A stretch of 64,000 nucleotides of DNA, from assembly GCA_902805475.1 (NCBI GenBank), contig CADCSX010000025.1:1-64000 (forward strand). Direction: 5' to 3'. Below the pieces are notes generated by a model. It was not told the DNA's origin. It searched no databases and saw only the letters and a program-made list of their open reading frames with translations. A program made the position numbers and the translations under genes. This document shows positions 22,174 through 33,727 of this stretch, piece by piece (position 1 is the first letter of the stretch; each line of letters opens with the position of its first letter). Origin of the DNA: Entonaema liquescens. Taxonomy: Eukaryota > Ascomycota > Sordariomycetes > Xylariales > Xylariaceae.

Positions 22174-23514
22174 ATGGCCGAACAACAGCAACAGAAGAAG
22201 CAGCTTCGTCTAGGCGCTTTTATGCGACCAGTGAGCTTGCATACGGGAGCATGGCGATACCCGGGCGCCTATCCAGATGCCAACTTCAACTTTCAGCACA
22301 TTAAGTCGTTTGCGCAGAAGTTAGAAGCCGCCAAGTTTGACGCATTCTTTATGGCCGATCATCTGGCTGTGTTGAACATGCCGGTCGAGGCTCTCCGACG
22401 TAGTCACACTGTTACGTCGTTTGAACCGTTCACTCTACTATCAAGTTTAGCCGCAGTGACTGAACGCATTGGCCTTGTTGCTACTGCTTCAACAACATAC
22501 GATGCCCCTTACCATATCGCAAGGCGGTTCGCCTCACTAGACCATTTAAGCGGAGGTCGCGCCGGCTGGAATATTGTCACTACGGCTAATCCCGACTCGG
22601 CGCGTAATTTCGGCCAGGATGAACATAAAGAGCACACTGAGCGTTATGCTCGGGCCCGCGAATTCTACGATGTAGTGACGGGACTCTGGGATAGTTTTGC
22701 CGATGACGCTTTTGTACGTGATGTCGAAAGCGGTATTTTCTTCAATCCGGAGCGCATGCACGTTCTTGACCATCATGGGACTGAACTGCACGTCAGGGGG
22801 CCGTTGAATATTGCGCGACCGCCCCAGGGGTGGCCGGTCATCGTGCAAGCCGGCGCATCGGAACCCGGCAAACAGCTTGCTGCCGAGACGGCCGAGGTAG
22901 TGTTTTGCGCACCGCGAAATCTCGAGGCAGGCAAGGAGTTCTTCAAGGACGTGAAGGGCCGGCTTGCCGCTGTGGGCCGTACCCCTGATGATGTCAAGTT
23001 ACTACCTGCCGCTTTTATAGTCATTGGCGATACGGTTGAAGAGGCCCAAGCCAAGCGGCTAAAGTTGGATAGTCTTGTACACTACGAGAGTTCTATCGCC
23101 TCCCTTTCTATTGCGGTCGGCTATGACGTCTCTACATTAGATCCGGACGGCCCTCTCCCGACAGACCTTCCAGAGACCAACGCAAGCAAATCAAGTCGTG
23201 AGAGCGTATTGAAACTCGCAGCGACCGAAGGTCTTACCGTCCGTCAACTTGCACAGAGATACGGTGGATATGCCGGCCTGGCATTTGTCGGGACAGTACA
23301 GACAGTAGCTGATGAGATGGAACAGTGGCTTGTAGAAGAGGGTTCAGACGGGTTTAATGTTGCTTTCCCTTTCTTACCCCAGGGCCTTGATGATGTAGTT
23401 GAACGTCTGATTCCAGAGTTGCAGCGACGAGGCATCTTCCGTAAGGATTACGAAGGGACGACTCTACGGGAACACTTAGGCCTCAAGCGTCCAAGTAATA
23501 AGTTCTTCCCCTAA
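22174..23514 (+). CDS. NtaA/SnaA/SoxA-family FMN-dependent monooxygenase
   Basis: A single-exon, 446-residue protein of the bacterial-luciferase-like superfamily, in the group of nitrilotriacetate monooxygenase component A and dimethyl-sulfide or dibenzothiophene monooxygenases. These use reduced FMN from a partner reductase. Typical parts are FDAFFMADHLAV near the N-terminus, a core at GRAGWNIVTTANPDSARNFG, and HTERYARAREFYDVVTGLWD, followed by GWPVIVQAGASEPGKQLAAE. The C-terminus contains GFNVAFPFLPQGLDDVVERL. No signal peptide. No flavin reductase lies adjacent. The absence of introns and the bacterial family make an old transfer from bacteria plausible, though such genes are common in filamentous fungi. 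Substrate unknown, perhaps a sulfur- or nitrogen-containing xenobiotic. Confidence 0.93.
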   Translation: MAEQQQQKKQLRLGAFMRPVSLHTGAWRYPGAYPDANFNFQHIKSFAQKLEAAKFDAFFMADHLAVLNMPVEALRRSHTVTSFEPFTLLSSLAAVTERIGLVATASTTYDAPYHIARRFASLDHLSGGRAGWNIVTTANPDSARNFGQDEHKEHTERYARAREFYDVVTGLWDSFADDAFVRDVESGIFFNPERMHVLDHHGTELHVRGPLNIARPPQGWPVIVQAGASEPGKQLAAETAEVVFCAPRNLEAGKEFFKDVKGRLAAVGRTPDDVKLLPAAFIVIGDTVEEAQAKRLKLDSLVHYESSIASLSIAVGYDVSTLDPDGPLPTDLPETNASKSSRESVLKLAATEGLTVRQLAQRYGGYAGLAFVGTVQTVADEMEQWLVEEGSDGFNVAFPFLPQGLDDVVERLIPELQRRGIFRKDYEGTTLREHLGLKRPSNKFFP

Positions 23515-24198
23515 GATAGAAGTATAGCACTCATTAGTAGCTGTGGTTATACCCCGAATACGAATAATGGTTAAGTTGCATTATCTTGATTCTATTGGAA
23601 GGCTTTAGTACCTGCATCCAATCCACCGTCCTATATTCGATAGATCTTTACACGGTGTGAATATCCAATAATGAGAACATATCATAGATAGCTCCTACAT
23701 GAGGCATTCGGATTGGAGCCTGGACTTTATACAATAAATGACGAGCTATTCTGGTAATCTTCTCGTTGACTATCCATTGCCATCTCTATTCATTCACTTA
23801 GTTACACTCAATCACCTTATGAGCAGGACGGAATAGTTTACGTAATTATAATTGATTACAATATAGACTTTAAGCCATAACAATAATAGACGTCGTTAGT
23901 ATCCTAGAAAAAATATCTAGAATAAAGGATACTTTCATAGCCACGGGTTCTCTATTAGTTAGAGTTCCTCGCAGAACGACAAATTAGTTTCATGCTCCTT
24001 GATTCCACCTCGTGGCGCAAGTAACCAAGCATCTACCCCATTGGTAGGTCGGTATGCCTATACCCTATAATTCAAGCCAAGTCGTTGTAGTCGTAAGCCA
24101 TTGGCAACTTTATACCTCGCCAGCAGCGGAGGTATGAGGGTAAGGCACAAGTTGCATGCCATCTGAAACCCTGGGTATGAATCGGAGTCTGATAAGAC
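23515..24198. other. Intergenic, no gene seen
   Basis: 3' flank of the flavin monooxygenase and of the minus-strand micropeptide gene. It contains one copy of a roughly 53-bp degenerate sequence (23960-24011) that reappears near 48-50 kb. Confidence 0.45.
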
Positions 24199-24332
24199 TT
24201 ATTTGCCATAGCCTAACTTACTATTAGTCAAAGCCCGTAAATAGTGACCTATGAATAATACATACCGGGATCGCCTGAAGAGGTCTGGTCATCGCCTTCC
24301 TTCTTGACATTGACTTGATCTGCGGCCGGCAT
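24199..24332 (-). CDS. Spliced micropeptide gene (26 codons)
   Basis: Minus-strand gene with a TATA box (24469-24476), a pyrimidine/adenine-rich leader of about 130 bases and an excellent start context (CTAAAATGCC). Exon 1 (24266-24332) encodes MPAADQVNVKKEGDDQTS and ends in GDP plus one base. The intron is 24213-24265, with donor GTATGT, branch TGACTAAT and acceptor TTAG. Exon 2 adds GYGK and a stop. The peptide is hydrophilic and charged with no signal peptide. An alternative acceptor (AATAG) would end it within two codons, and an unspliced message also stops at once, so every version stays near 25 residues. I do not recognise a family. The promoter, leader and intron together make a real transcript likely; whether the peptide functions is unknown. 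Confidence 0.55.
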
Positions 24333-26221
24333 TTTAGCTTTCGTGAAGGTGACTGCGAGTAGCGGAAGTTTTCTGATGCTTGTTGAGATTGTTCAAGTTG
24401 AGACTTTGTGAAGTAAGGAGAACCTGAGTTGAGGAAGTTGCAAGTTGAAAATCCAGGCAGAGGATGCCATATATATAGACGGTCACGTTAAGAGCCGCTT
24501 CGGATGTTTGCGTGGTTCACTCGATAGATTCCTCCAACCGCTCATCCTCAATACTCGCGGGTGCTGCGGTGTGTTGAGCGTTCATCTTCGCACTTGAGTG
24601 TTAAAATACGGTTAGTCAATAGCGAACGGACCATGATCCTATCCTGCGCAGATGCGAGAATAATTGAGACACTAGCACATAAGTCGTCATCACACAGTTA
24701 CCCTCAAGTTGAAGCGCATTATTGTGTGGTTGAGGGTTTGTGTTATGACTCAACTATCAATATCTCGCATGCGAATTTCTATCTAATACGCAACGTGCCC
24801 GAGTGTACCAGGCAAAAGGGTGACATAGACCATAAACACCCTATTTTCATCATAGTAGATCACATATCCACATTCCCCAATCAATCGAAAGGGTAATAAA
24901 GAGTAATAATACTCATAGTTTGTTTACAGAATTGGACAGGGTTGGCGTGTTGGGGCGCCCGAGTTCTCTCAAAGTCATCACCCTGATAATCCCAAGTAGA
25001 CTCTCCCTGATTTTCTTTTTTTTTTAATAAAATTTACGCGACAGTGTCTAAGGGTGTTTTGCCTTACAATTACACCTATTTCCCACCCTATTTGCCACCC
25101 TACGGGGCACGAAGGCAATGTGATCAGCCGTCAAGTTGCCGCGCGTATCAATACCTGCACCGTAGTCTAGTCTAAATGGATACTTGTATTTATGAGTAGT
25201 ATGCGGCTTAACAACTACACCTGCGAGAGCTAAGCGGATTTCTTGTGTATTGCTTGATCCCGTGGAACTATCCTATAGTTGAAAGCTCATTCCTAACCCA
25301 CATGAAGGATTCGGTCTCATGTGACACCACGATACCCTTCGCGCATCAAATGTAGGATTTCGGGGGCATTCCGTATGGCTATATTTGTCCGGATACTACG
25401 TCAAGCCTGCGCGTCAACAAGACCGACTTATTCGGATTCTCATATGGCGAAACTTTCTGATATTGATAACCGCGTCGATGTCGGTACTGGACGCGGCGCA
25501 TTTGCGTCGTTCGTTGTTGTGGCTTATGATTGGAACCTTGCGTCGGGTTGGAATTGATGAGAATCAGATTAATTGGTGGAAGTTGTCGGCGTGATCAGGC
25601 CAAAAGTGCACTTTTAGATGTAGGATTTCGTCACTCGTTTGCGCAGCAAGAAAGGCTCTCGCGCAAATGCGTGAGGCTCTGGCTGTCAGCTTAAGACTTA
25701 CCCCTGCCATAACCTGTCTTGCGAATTAATCCCCCGCTGGCATTTATTCTTTACTTAGATCAACAAGGCACGCTATCAAAGGATCATAATATAGCTACTT
25801 ATTATTTGAATCCTAACCTTGCGAGCCTCACGGATAGCTACTGAATTAGTCTGTGTATTTGGCTAGAGAGCTATGTCCCCTATGCATATTGGATTATATC
25901 ACGACTGCTCTCTCCAATGGTAGAAGCAGCCGCTATGGAACCATCCACGGCACAGGATATGGTGCTTCTCTGCCAGCCTGATGAACAAGCTGGAAAGAAC
26001 TTGCACGCCCAGGGTGAATCCGGAGCCGACGCTGACATTTGCCTCCTTAAAAGCTCGAATCCAAACTTGCTTCACCGCATCGGCGCATTATCAACAAGGT
26101 CTGACAGTCCAAGCACAGTCGAAAGTGTTTGTTGGGACCAATCCTCAGCCGTGTACTCAGCGAGCCCGGCTTCCTGCAAGGATGACCTGTTTGTAGAATC
26201 CGAGTTGAATGCGAACGAACG
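24333..26221. other. Divergent intergenic region, no gene supported
   Basis: Promoter of the micropeptide gene (-) on the left and upstream region of the C2H2-like gene (+) on the right. A 132-codon plus frame at 25917-26315 overlaps the first exon of the latter in another frame. It starts MVEAAAMEPSTAQDM and could be an upstream coding exon or chance. Confidence 0.4.
24469..24476 (-). promoter_or_regulatory. TATA box of the micropeptide gene
   Basis: TATATATA-type element about 140 bp upstream of the micropeptide start, followed by a C/T/A-rich leader. Confidence 0.45.
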
Positions 26222-28076
26222 ATGCGGAGATCATCTGATAGCGAGGACGAAGTGCATAACCCATCTCGGCTTCCAGAGATACAGTAAGTTATACTTATTC
26301 CGCTATCCTATCTAACATCCTCTATCATTGATTTCGCAAGTTGCAGATATCTCAAGCCAATACTCACGAAAACAATGGATAGCGCCTATCACGATGCTAT
26401 ACCTTCGGCGAGAAATACAGATGCAAAGGGTATATCATCGGACGATGACAACGAGGACGATATATCCCAAGACCGACCCAGCGCGGCTAGTCGAAACATA
26501 GACGAAGAGATTAGTAGTGATTTCGAGGACGACGATTTCGATTCGGACGACGAAGAATGCGACGACGAATGGGGTGGGGAGCCTGATAAGATTGAGACTG
26601 CAGTGTTGATGAATGTCCCCGATCTAGACTTCGCCGCGTCGCTGATTATGGAATTACATAAAGACCATGTTCATAGTGAGGCGCGGAGGATAGGGGGGTG
26701 GCAAAAAGGTGTTGCTACCTGTCAAAACTCGCCCGGTCCAGGGGATAATTCGCGCCAATCCTTCGTAAGTTCTGGCAGAAACCAAAGATCCTCTAAGTCC
26801 CGCAAGAAGCAGAGATTCTTAGGGTCGAGGGGAAGAGGCTCTGAAGATGGAGATGAAGAAAGGGAGGAAGGAGAAGGGAGTGGCTCGCCCGAAAACCACG
26901 ACGACGGTTCGATACCAGGCGAGCCGAGAGGGCGATATGCTTGTCCTTTCAATAAGTACGAGCCGCATCGGTTTTGCAGCAACCATATCACTGGGGACCA
27001 ATATCGAGTGTGCGAATCGGGATATAAGACGATTCAGCGTTTAAAGTGAGGACCCGTCGCAACACCGAAGAAAGTAGGCTAATTGTTATCGAGGGAGCAT
27101 ATAAAACGGAAGCACTTGTTAATCCAATGCGAGCGCTGTTATAGAAGCTTCTCGGAGAAGGGGAAGCCCGTAGAAGATAGTGTTGCAGAGCTGAGAAGAC
27201 ATCGCCAGCAGCTGGAGCCATGTGCTGTAGGAAACTCAGAAGCCAGCTCAGGCATAAATATGGAGCAATGGACACTACTAGACAGAAGCGGAGGTAAGAA
27301 GAGGCAAAAGATTTCGGAAGTTGAGAAATGGTTCAACATTTGGGAGACGATTTATCCAGGGGTATCTCGCCCTCTCATCCTTGTGAGTTCCCTAGCTGAA
27401 AGCAGTAATATCACTTGGAACAATTCTAATAATCTGTTAGGGGCCGAACGGACAACTATGGGAATGAGTTCATTAACAGCCCCGGCAAGTACTCAAGCTT
27501 TTGCGAATGTATTCCAAATGTTTTTAGACCGAGGGACCATTTCGGGCGAAATCCAGTTTATCCAAGGACAAGAAGGACTAATGAAAAGCCGTTTGAACAC
27601 GTTGGCACAGAGAGCTTATAATGTACCACATGAGCGTGAATGAAACGCCTTCCTTAGGCAATTCTTCGTCTAGCGGCCAAACAGCAACCCAACTCACCAT
27701 GCCTGCAACACCTGTCATTGGCAATCCAAATTTGACAGGCGTAGGGCAGCGACATATATCCGTTCCGAAGATGAACAGACAAAGCAGTCAGCCAATGCTG
27801 TTAAGGGAGCCTCAACCTCAGTACAGAATGCTCCAGCCGCAGATGCCGCCAGGAATCGCTTACGGGCCTCAGAATTTCCCCGGATATGGAGGCAATCAAC
27901 TAACAAGAGTTCCACCTAGCCCCGTGCCTGGCCCTTCTCAAGCTCTTATATTGGACCAACCTGAGTATCACTGGTCTTATGGCATGAGCAACAGCTGGGC
28001 TGGGTTTGAATATCCCCTACATATAGACACCGAGAACACGGACCTTCCTTATATACAGCAAAATGAGCAAAACTAG
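26222..28076 (+). CDS. Fungal C2H2-like zinc-binding protein, C-terminal frame unresolved
   Basis: Exon 1 (26222-26283) starts MRRSSDSEDEVHNPSRLPEI. The intron is 26284-26346 (GTAAGT to GCAG). Exon 2 (26347-27045) carries a very acidic Asp/Glu stretch, a Ser/Arg/Lys linker and RYACPFNKYEPHRFCSN. The second intron is 27046-27093 (branch GCTAATT). Exon 3 gives RLKEHIKRKHLLIQCERCY and a further His/Cys pair, the C2H2-like arrangement of a large fungal family of presumed nuclear proteins. Further on the frame stops at about 27641, and a Gln/Pro/Ser-rich tail continues in another frame (27621-28076). This needs either an indel or splicing of an internal GTGAGT...CTAAT...TTAG segment (27383-27440), which alone does not give an open frame. 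The core is firm; the last 250 codons are uncertain. Confidence 0.7.
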
Positions 28077-29383
28077 ATTCAATCCATTGATACCCTTGGG
28101 TTCTATTCTGAGATTTTTCTTTTCTTTGGAGGGGAAAGGGGAGGATATAGTTGCCTTCCTAATAGGTCAGGTTAACTTCAACTATACTTGGTTCCAACTC
28201 AGGGAGGTATTGAGGAGAAAAAGCATGATCTAATTAATATAGCTGAACTTCTGCCCTTTGAGCACACATGTAGTTAACTCTCCTTCAAGCCGTGTGTGCT
28301 GGGTTGACGTTTTATCATGGCTGGTGAATGCTATAAGCGACGATCCTTTTATGTCAAGGCTTTATGGACTTGGGAAATAGGATAGACGGATTGATTCTGC
28401 TTTCTTTTTAAGTTTCTTACGGCAAAATCTCCCAATGTTTGTGTTCTTCTGCTCTCTATATTTCATTCCAGTTCATGGAACTCCGCAGCAAGCGAATCAT
28501 ATCTCATTCTTTTAAGGATCTTCTATCTATAGAATCTTGTATAAGTGAACTAGTACAGCATAAAATATATCAAGACGATAGAAATGAAGGGAGTGTAAGA
28601 CACAACCGCTCATATTAAGCCAAAACGGAACTTGACTGATGATAGTATTGTGATGTAGAAGTAAGCCCTAAGTTGATCTCTTTAGTTTTGCATCTTCTAA
28701 TTCTAAATAAGCACTTCGTAGATCACGTCATGTTGTGGACACCACACAATCCTCACTAATAGGGTCAGTAGCCAACCTGTCCCATGACTCTAACGGTGGT
28801 TTTATTGTAATTCGTAGTACACAACACTCTATTCACGGCTGTAGTTCTTTAGTTGTGCTCTACATGACATATCACTATACCACACAAATATACCAACAAG
28901 TAGCACTTCGTAAACTTATCTACAGCTACCATAAATCATAATAGACGCTAATGTGTAATTAATTTGCCTCAAGCATACGCGTGTGTCGAGATGGAAGCAA
29001 CAATTATAAAGGCAGCATGACTACGTTGTCGCGGAGAGCTACACATTCAACTGGACCAGGCCCACAGGTATACACACAAGCAACTCCTTCCTTCGGTTGT
29101 CTCAGTAATCTACGCTCTTGAGACAGACCTACTAAGAAACCATAATATCATCGAGTGCCCTCAATCGTGTTTACAGACGAGTAGTGTCGAAAGAAACCTA
29201 GATGGCAAGACCAAGAGTACCAACTTGACATTATGAAATGCAATCGTCAATTGGAAAAGACTACGTTTGTCCTAATAGTACATACAAGGTACTGCATCTC
29301 AAAAAAAGCAAGCTATGTAGCAAACTCCATATCATTCGCCATTCCGTAGCTTTCCTTTTATAATATTCCCCCCCTTGCAAAAT
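28077..29383. other. Convergent intergenic region, no gene seen
   Basis: 3' flanks of the C2H2-like gene (+) and SPT5 (-). A/T-rich, with no coding or repeat structure that I can support. Confidence 0.5.
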
Positions 29384-32300
29384 CTAGTCGTCATCAGTGT
29401 ATCGGGGGCCTGCTGCTGGAGTCTCTGCATTGTAGGCCCCCGGTGTGGGTGCTCCGTAGTATCCGCTTGAGGAGGCAAAACCGCTGGCTGCTGGTGTTGG
29501 AGCAGTCGCAGCAGGAGTGGGTGCCGAGTCAGCTCCCCATCCACCCTGCCAACCGGCACCGGGGGTGGGTGCATTCATAGCACCAGGAGTAGGCGCGTTG
29601 TAGGCACCAGGAGTTGGGGCGTTCATAGCACCGGGCGTAGGAGCACCTAGAAGACCAGCACCGGGAGTTGGCGCATCATAAGCGTTCGACGACCCGCTTG
29701 CACCAGGGGTATAACCCCAAGTATCGTTTCCGCTGGCTCCTGGAGTGGCCGCAGAAGCACCATAAGGCGTCTTAGAACCCCAGTTGTCACCGCTACTACC
29801 GCCGTACGCGGGTGTCTTAGATCCATGGCTAAAGTGATCGGGTGCTGGTGTTTTGGCGCCTGAAGACCAAGCAGGCGTGCGGCTACCAGAACCGTAAGAA
29901 GTTCTGCTGCCATCGTAAGGATTGACTGTGCGGGAACCATCAACCCACGCCGGCGTTCGTCCACCGTCACCGCCTTTACTCCACGCGGGGGTGCGCCCAC
30001 CACTTGCTGCTGCGGACGGTGTCTTCCAGGTAGGAGTTCGTGATGAGGCTCCCCCCACAGGAGTGCGACCACCGCTCCAGTCTGAGTTTCCTTGAGCGGG
30101 TCGTCCAGGGAGTCCTCCCTGACCAGGACGGCGTGTATCGTAGTTCTTGATTTCACGCCCAGTGACACTATCACGGACCGTAATGTCGCTCTTCAGTACA
30201 CTAATAACTTTACCCTTGCTGTGCATTTCCACACGAGCGTGCGTATCTGTGGTATCTTTTACACGGCCAAGCACGCCCTTGTAACCACCCTTTCTAATCG
30301 TAACCGTTTGGCCGATTAGTTTATCACGCCCGAATGTGGCTTTGGGGGGCGGCATATCGTTCCTGCCGCCATTTGGATCCAGCTTCCTTGCAGGGTTCAT
30401 TACTGTCAAATCCGGACCAGAGTTGCCGGCATTAACGCGACCACCCTTTGCCGAAATCGTAGACACATTGTTAACCTTGGAAACAAAAACACCAGCGTTC
30501 TCCGTCGTCGCGTTCGTGTGACAGAACACGTAGGTGCGGTGGATGTGAATGATCTTGCCTTGCCGACCCATGCCACCGTACTCCTTGACCACATCGTCCG
30601 GCCTAATCTCAGACCCGTTGCGATCGGCAGCCACAGCGAGCTTTCGTTTTGGCAATTTGTTGGCAATTTGTGAGGGCATGACCTGCCTTGTATCGCCATT
30701 TTGATCCAATACGACTAATGTCTCTCGGTCGACCTTGACAATACAGCCGACAGTCATGGGATCGAGCTGGACTAGGTCAAGTAACGAGTATTGACCTAGA
30801 GATCCTTGGCCGCCGATGTCGCTGGCCTCTCTGAGATCTTTACTGAACACGGTAATTTCAGTAGTCGTCTGGTCGGTTAAGAGCGTGACGCGATCTTCGG
30901 AGATGTTTACTACCATACCGACCTCGTCACGGTACCGACTACCGCCAATGACCTTAACGTGGTCACCGGTTCGGAATCGCTTGCGAAGGCCTTTTGTAGG
31001 CACCTCAATGCTCTGCCCAACAAGATCTCCTTCGGTAACCGAAATTGTAACGATATCCGCCTGAACGTTTGTAGCTTTGCCAACTACACCTTTCTGCTCG
31101 CCTTCGTAAACCTCCACTACATCTCCTGGAAGATACGCAACATTTGCATTGCTATCCTTGAGACTAGCGGCGAGAGATTTAAGATCGATATTTTCAACTC
31201 CGTCTTCACCACCGGAAGCGAACCTCGTAACTTCTTCCAGCGTTGGGTTCACATCGCTAACAACTAGGTGCTGGATTTTGATATCCTTGACCTGGAAGCC
31301 CTTCTCAAACTCATCACCGTTGTAATTCCAGGTGTTAGTTTGGCTGCTATATTGGAGCGTACGCGGGTGTCTCTTCCTCGCCTCCACTTCGCTGAATAGC
31401 CTCTGAGGCGGGCGTGGGCCTGCAACGGGGCGTCTTCGTTTCTTATCGGCGGTCAAGGATATCGATTCATCTCGTAGTCCATAGTCGAGCCTAGGGATGA
31501 AGCGCACCCTAGCATCGAGGCCATTCTCCGTAATATCGAGAACCTGCGCGAGATCACCAGCATGTTTCGCAGGCCTGCGGAGTCGTACCCAAGCACCAGG
31601 TTCTAAAGTAGGTGTCTTCTGAACCCTTAATAGATCAGGTCTTTCCTTAATATCGACAAGAAGCATTTTGGTGCGGGGGTAGACGTTCATCATGTCTTCG
31701 AGCGCCATCATTACGTCGGCCTGTCGGGGGGCTTCCACGTAAATCAGGCCCTTCAAGATGGAATTAGCTCCACCTCGCTCAAAGACGCTGGTGACAGCCA
31801 GCTGGTCTTTAGTATTCCAGCGTTCGGCTATCCTTTTGGTAATGGCTTGGACTACTTCGCGCTCCTTTCCTTCTTTGCATCGCACACCCCAGATACCGGG
31901 TGATCAACGCTGGGCACGAGCAGCCTCTGAGGTATCATGGCAGAATCGCCCATGCCCTTAGCAGTACGGCGGTTTCCGTAATTGCGTACGTATCCTTCGG
32001 CTGCGCGCTCCAGGTCTTCCTGTGTAATCGCGTCTCGCTGTCGGTCGAGCTCACGATGTCGTCGATCATCATCTAGTCGACTCTGCTCGCCGAAATCGCC
32101 CGCTTCTTCGTGCTCAATAAATCCCTCATTCTCTTCGGCGGCTTCTTCGTCATCTTCGCCTTCATCTTCATCATCGACCTCAGCTTCGATATCGATGAAC
32201 GCGTTTCGTCTATCGCGACGACGCTTGCGACGGTGGCCCTTGATGCAGAAATTGAGTTAGATGTCAAACCCGGCGATGCATATGAGATAGAGTAGAGAAG

Positions 32301-32574
32301 TGTAGGATAAACGATAAATGCTCACCTGAATCTCTTCATCCTCTTCGTCATCCTCTTCTTCGTCCTCCTCATCGTCATCATTTCCTACGTCGTCCTCGGC
32401 ATCTTCATCTTCCTCATCTCCTTCGTTATCACCCCCATTGCGAGGAGGTGAGGACTTCCGTGACTGCTGTTTTGTTTGGTTATCCTGTCCTTCGTCGTCG
32501 CTGAGGTCGGCAGGTGCTGGATTGAAGTCATCCTCGTCCTCGGAGTCAAGATCATGGTCGCGAGGGTCACTCAT
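29384..32574 (-). CDS. spt5: Transcription elongation factor SPT5
   Basis: The large subunit of the Spt4-Spt5 (DSIF) complex, which rides on RNA polymerase II. Exon 1 (32326-32574) encodes the acidic N-terminus from MSDPRDHDLDSEDEDDF. The intron is 32239-32325. Exon 2 resumes at GHRRKRRRDRRNAFIDIE and holds the NGN domain (IWGVRCKEGKEREVV to LLVDIKERPDLL). Several KOW domains follow: PGAWVRLRRPAKHAGD, LPGDVVEVYEGEQKG, RTGDHVKVIGGSRYRDE and IGQTVTIRKGGYKGVLG. The C-terminal repeat region has GGRTPAW and APTPGA motifs. One base is missing near 31896-31900, between PSVDHP and IWGVRCKEG. With it the protein is 1034 residues, close to yeast Spt5. An essential gene cannot be broken here, so this is an assembly error. 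Confidence 0.96.
29555..29645 (-). repeat. Coding tandem repeat of the SPT5 C-terminal region
   Basis: About four near-identical 24-base units encode MNAPTPGA or YNAPTPGA, part of the Spt5 C-terminal repeat. In this family such Thr-Pro repeats are phosphorylated by elongation-associated kinases. Repeat number may vary between strains. Confidence 0.75.
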
Positions 32575-33727
32575 GATGCCAGATTATATTAAGCGCATGT
32601 ATTAACGCGTGAAATTGTGTGAAGAACAGGTAGATGTTGTAGAGAAAAGGAAATGAAATGAGAAAAAGGTGTGCAAAACAATTAGAGATGATAGAGGATG
32701 AACGCGAAAGATGCTTTCTTTTACGTTTAACTGCTGCAGCCGCAACGTGCTAAATCTCTGGGATAATTCTGGAGAATGGAAGCTTCAAATACGCTAATAC
32801 GGATGGAGTTTAGCGGGGATTTTTCAAAGGGCCAATGATGAAATGTTTTTGGAAGGTCGTGGCTTGGCAACTACCTGAAATTGTACGTAAGCAGGTCAAG
32901 TATCTGTACTTTGCATTAGATATGTACCTTACGTAGGTAAAGGTACCTGCCTCCTGCCTACAATCAGCGAACAGCGAATTTGAGAATAAAATAGCACCTG
33001 GAAAGTGTCAAACCCGTTTTCAAGATCGCAAAATTACAGTTTCATAGTCTTCTTTTCTATCATGAGAACACAAAAAAAAAAAAAAAATCCAAAGTTCATC
33101 ATATGTACTACTTTTACTCTCCATCCACCCGCCGGGGTATATATCTCCAAGTACTACAAAGCATCATGAAGGAAAAATGAAACACACCTTAGTTCACCAC
33201 ACACTCCTGTTTTGTAAAGTGCACGGTTTATCTTATTGTACTGAAGTGGCCGGTCCCTCGCCCTCTACCACCAAGCATCAACCATCGGCACTTTGCCACA
33301 TGCTCAGCCATCCACCTACCGACTCATCACGGTATTCTGCCCGTTCACTCACCAGGATGGCTGCTAATATACAAATTAAGACCTGGGTACGATACTCCTA
33401 GACAATTTGTGTTGAACGGCACAACCGCCACCCCTCACGCCTCATAGCGAATCGGCTCCCTCGTTTTCATCATGGGTAGTCTAGGTACTCTACCCGACAA
33501 TAGGCCACCTCCTGCTCAGCTATACCCTTCACTCACAAACTCTAAAAGCTTGTTCGTAACCAAAAACGTGATGCGGGCCCGGATAACGCCTTGCTTGGTA
33601 AATGCATAATGCAGTCTGAGGGATAATGCCAACCTATAGATCATCGCTGAGCATTGCTGTTGGCATAAGAGGCTTGATTCGTAGTTCTCCAAATGCAATG
33701 GCTTTCCACATACGTAACTTGAATACT
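32575..33727. other. SPT5 promoter and WD40 gene 3' flank
   Basis: No protein gene seen. It contains a pyrimidine-rich SPT5 leader (on the minus strand) and a run of about 16 A residues near 33070. Confidence 0.5.

Noticed and set aside
29384..31885. SPT5 as an 833-residue protein starting at the NGN domain
   Set aside because: The upstream frame gives the expected acidic N-terminus and Spt5_N region across one missing base and one intron.
33067..33086. Long A run, possible retroposon tail
   Set aside because: No target duplication or retroposon sequence next to it; simple poly-A tract in a promoter region.
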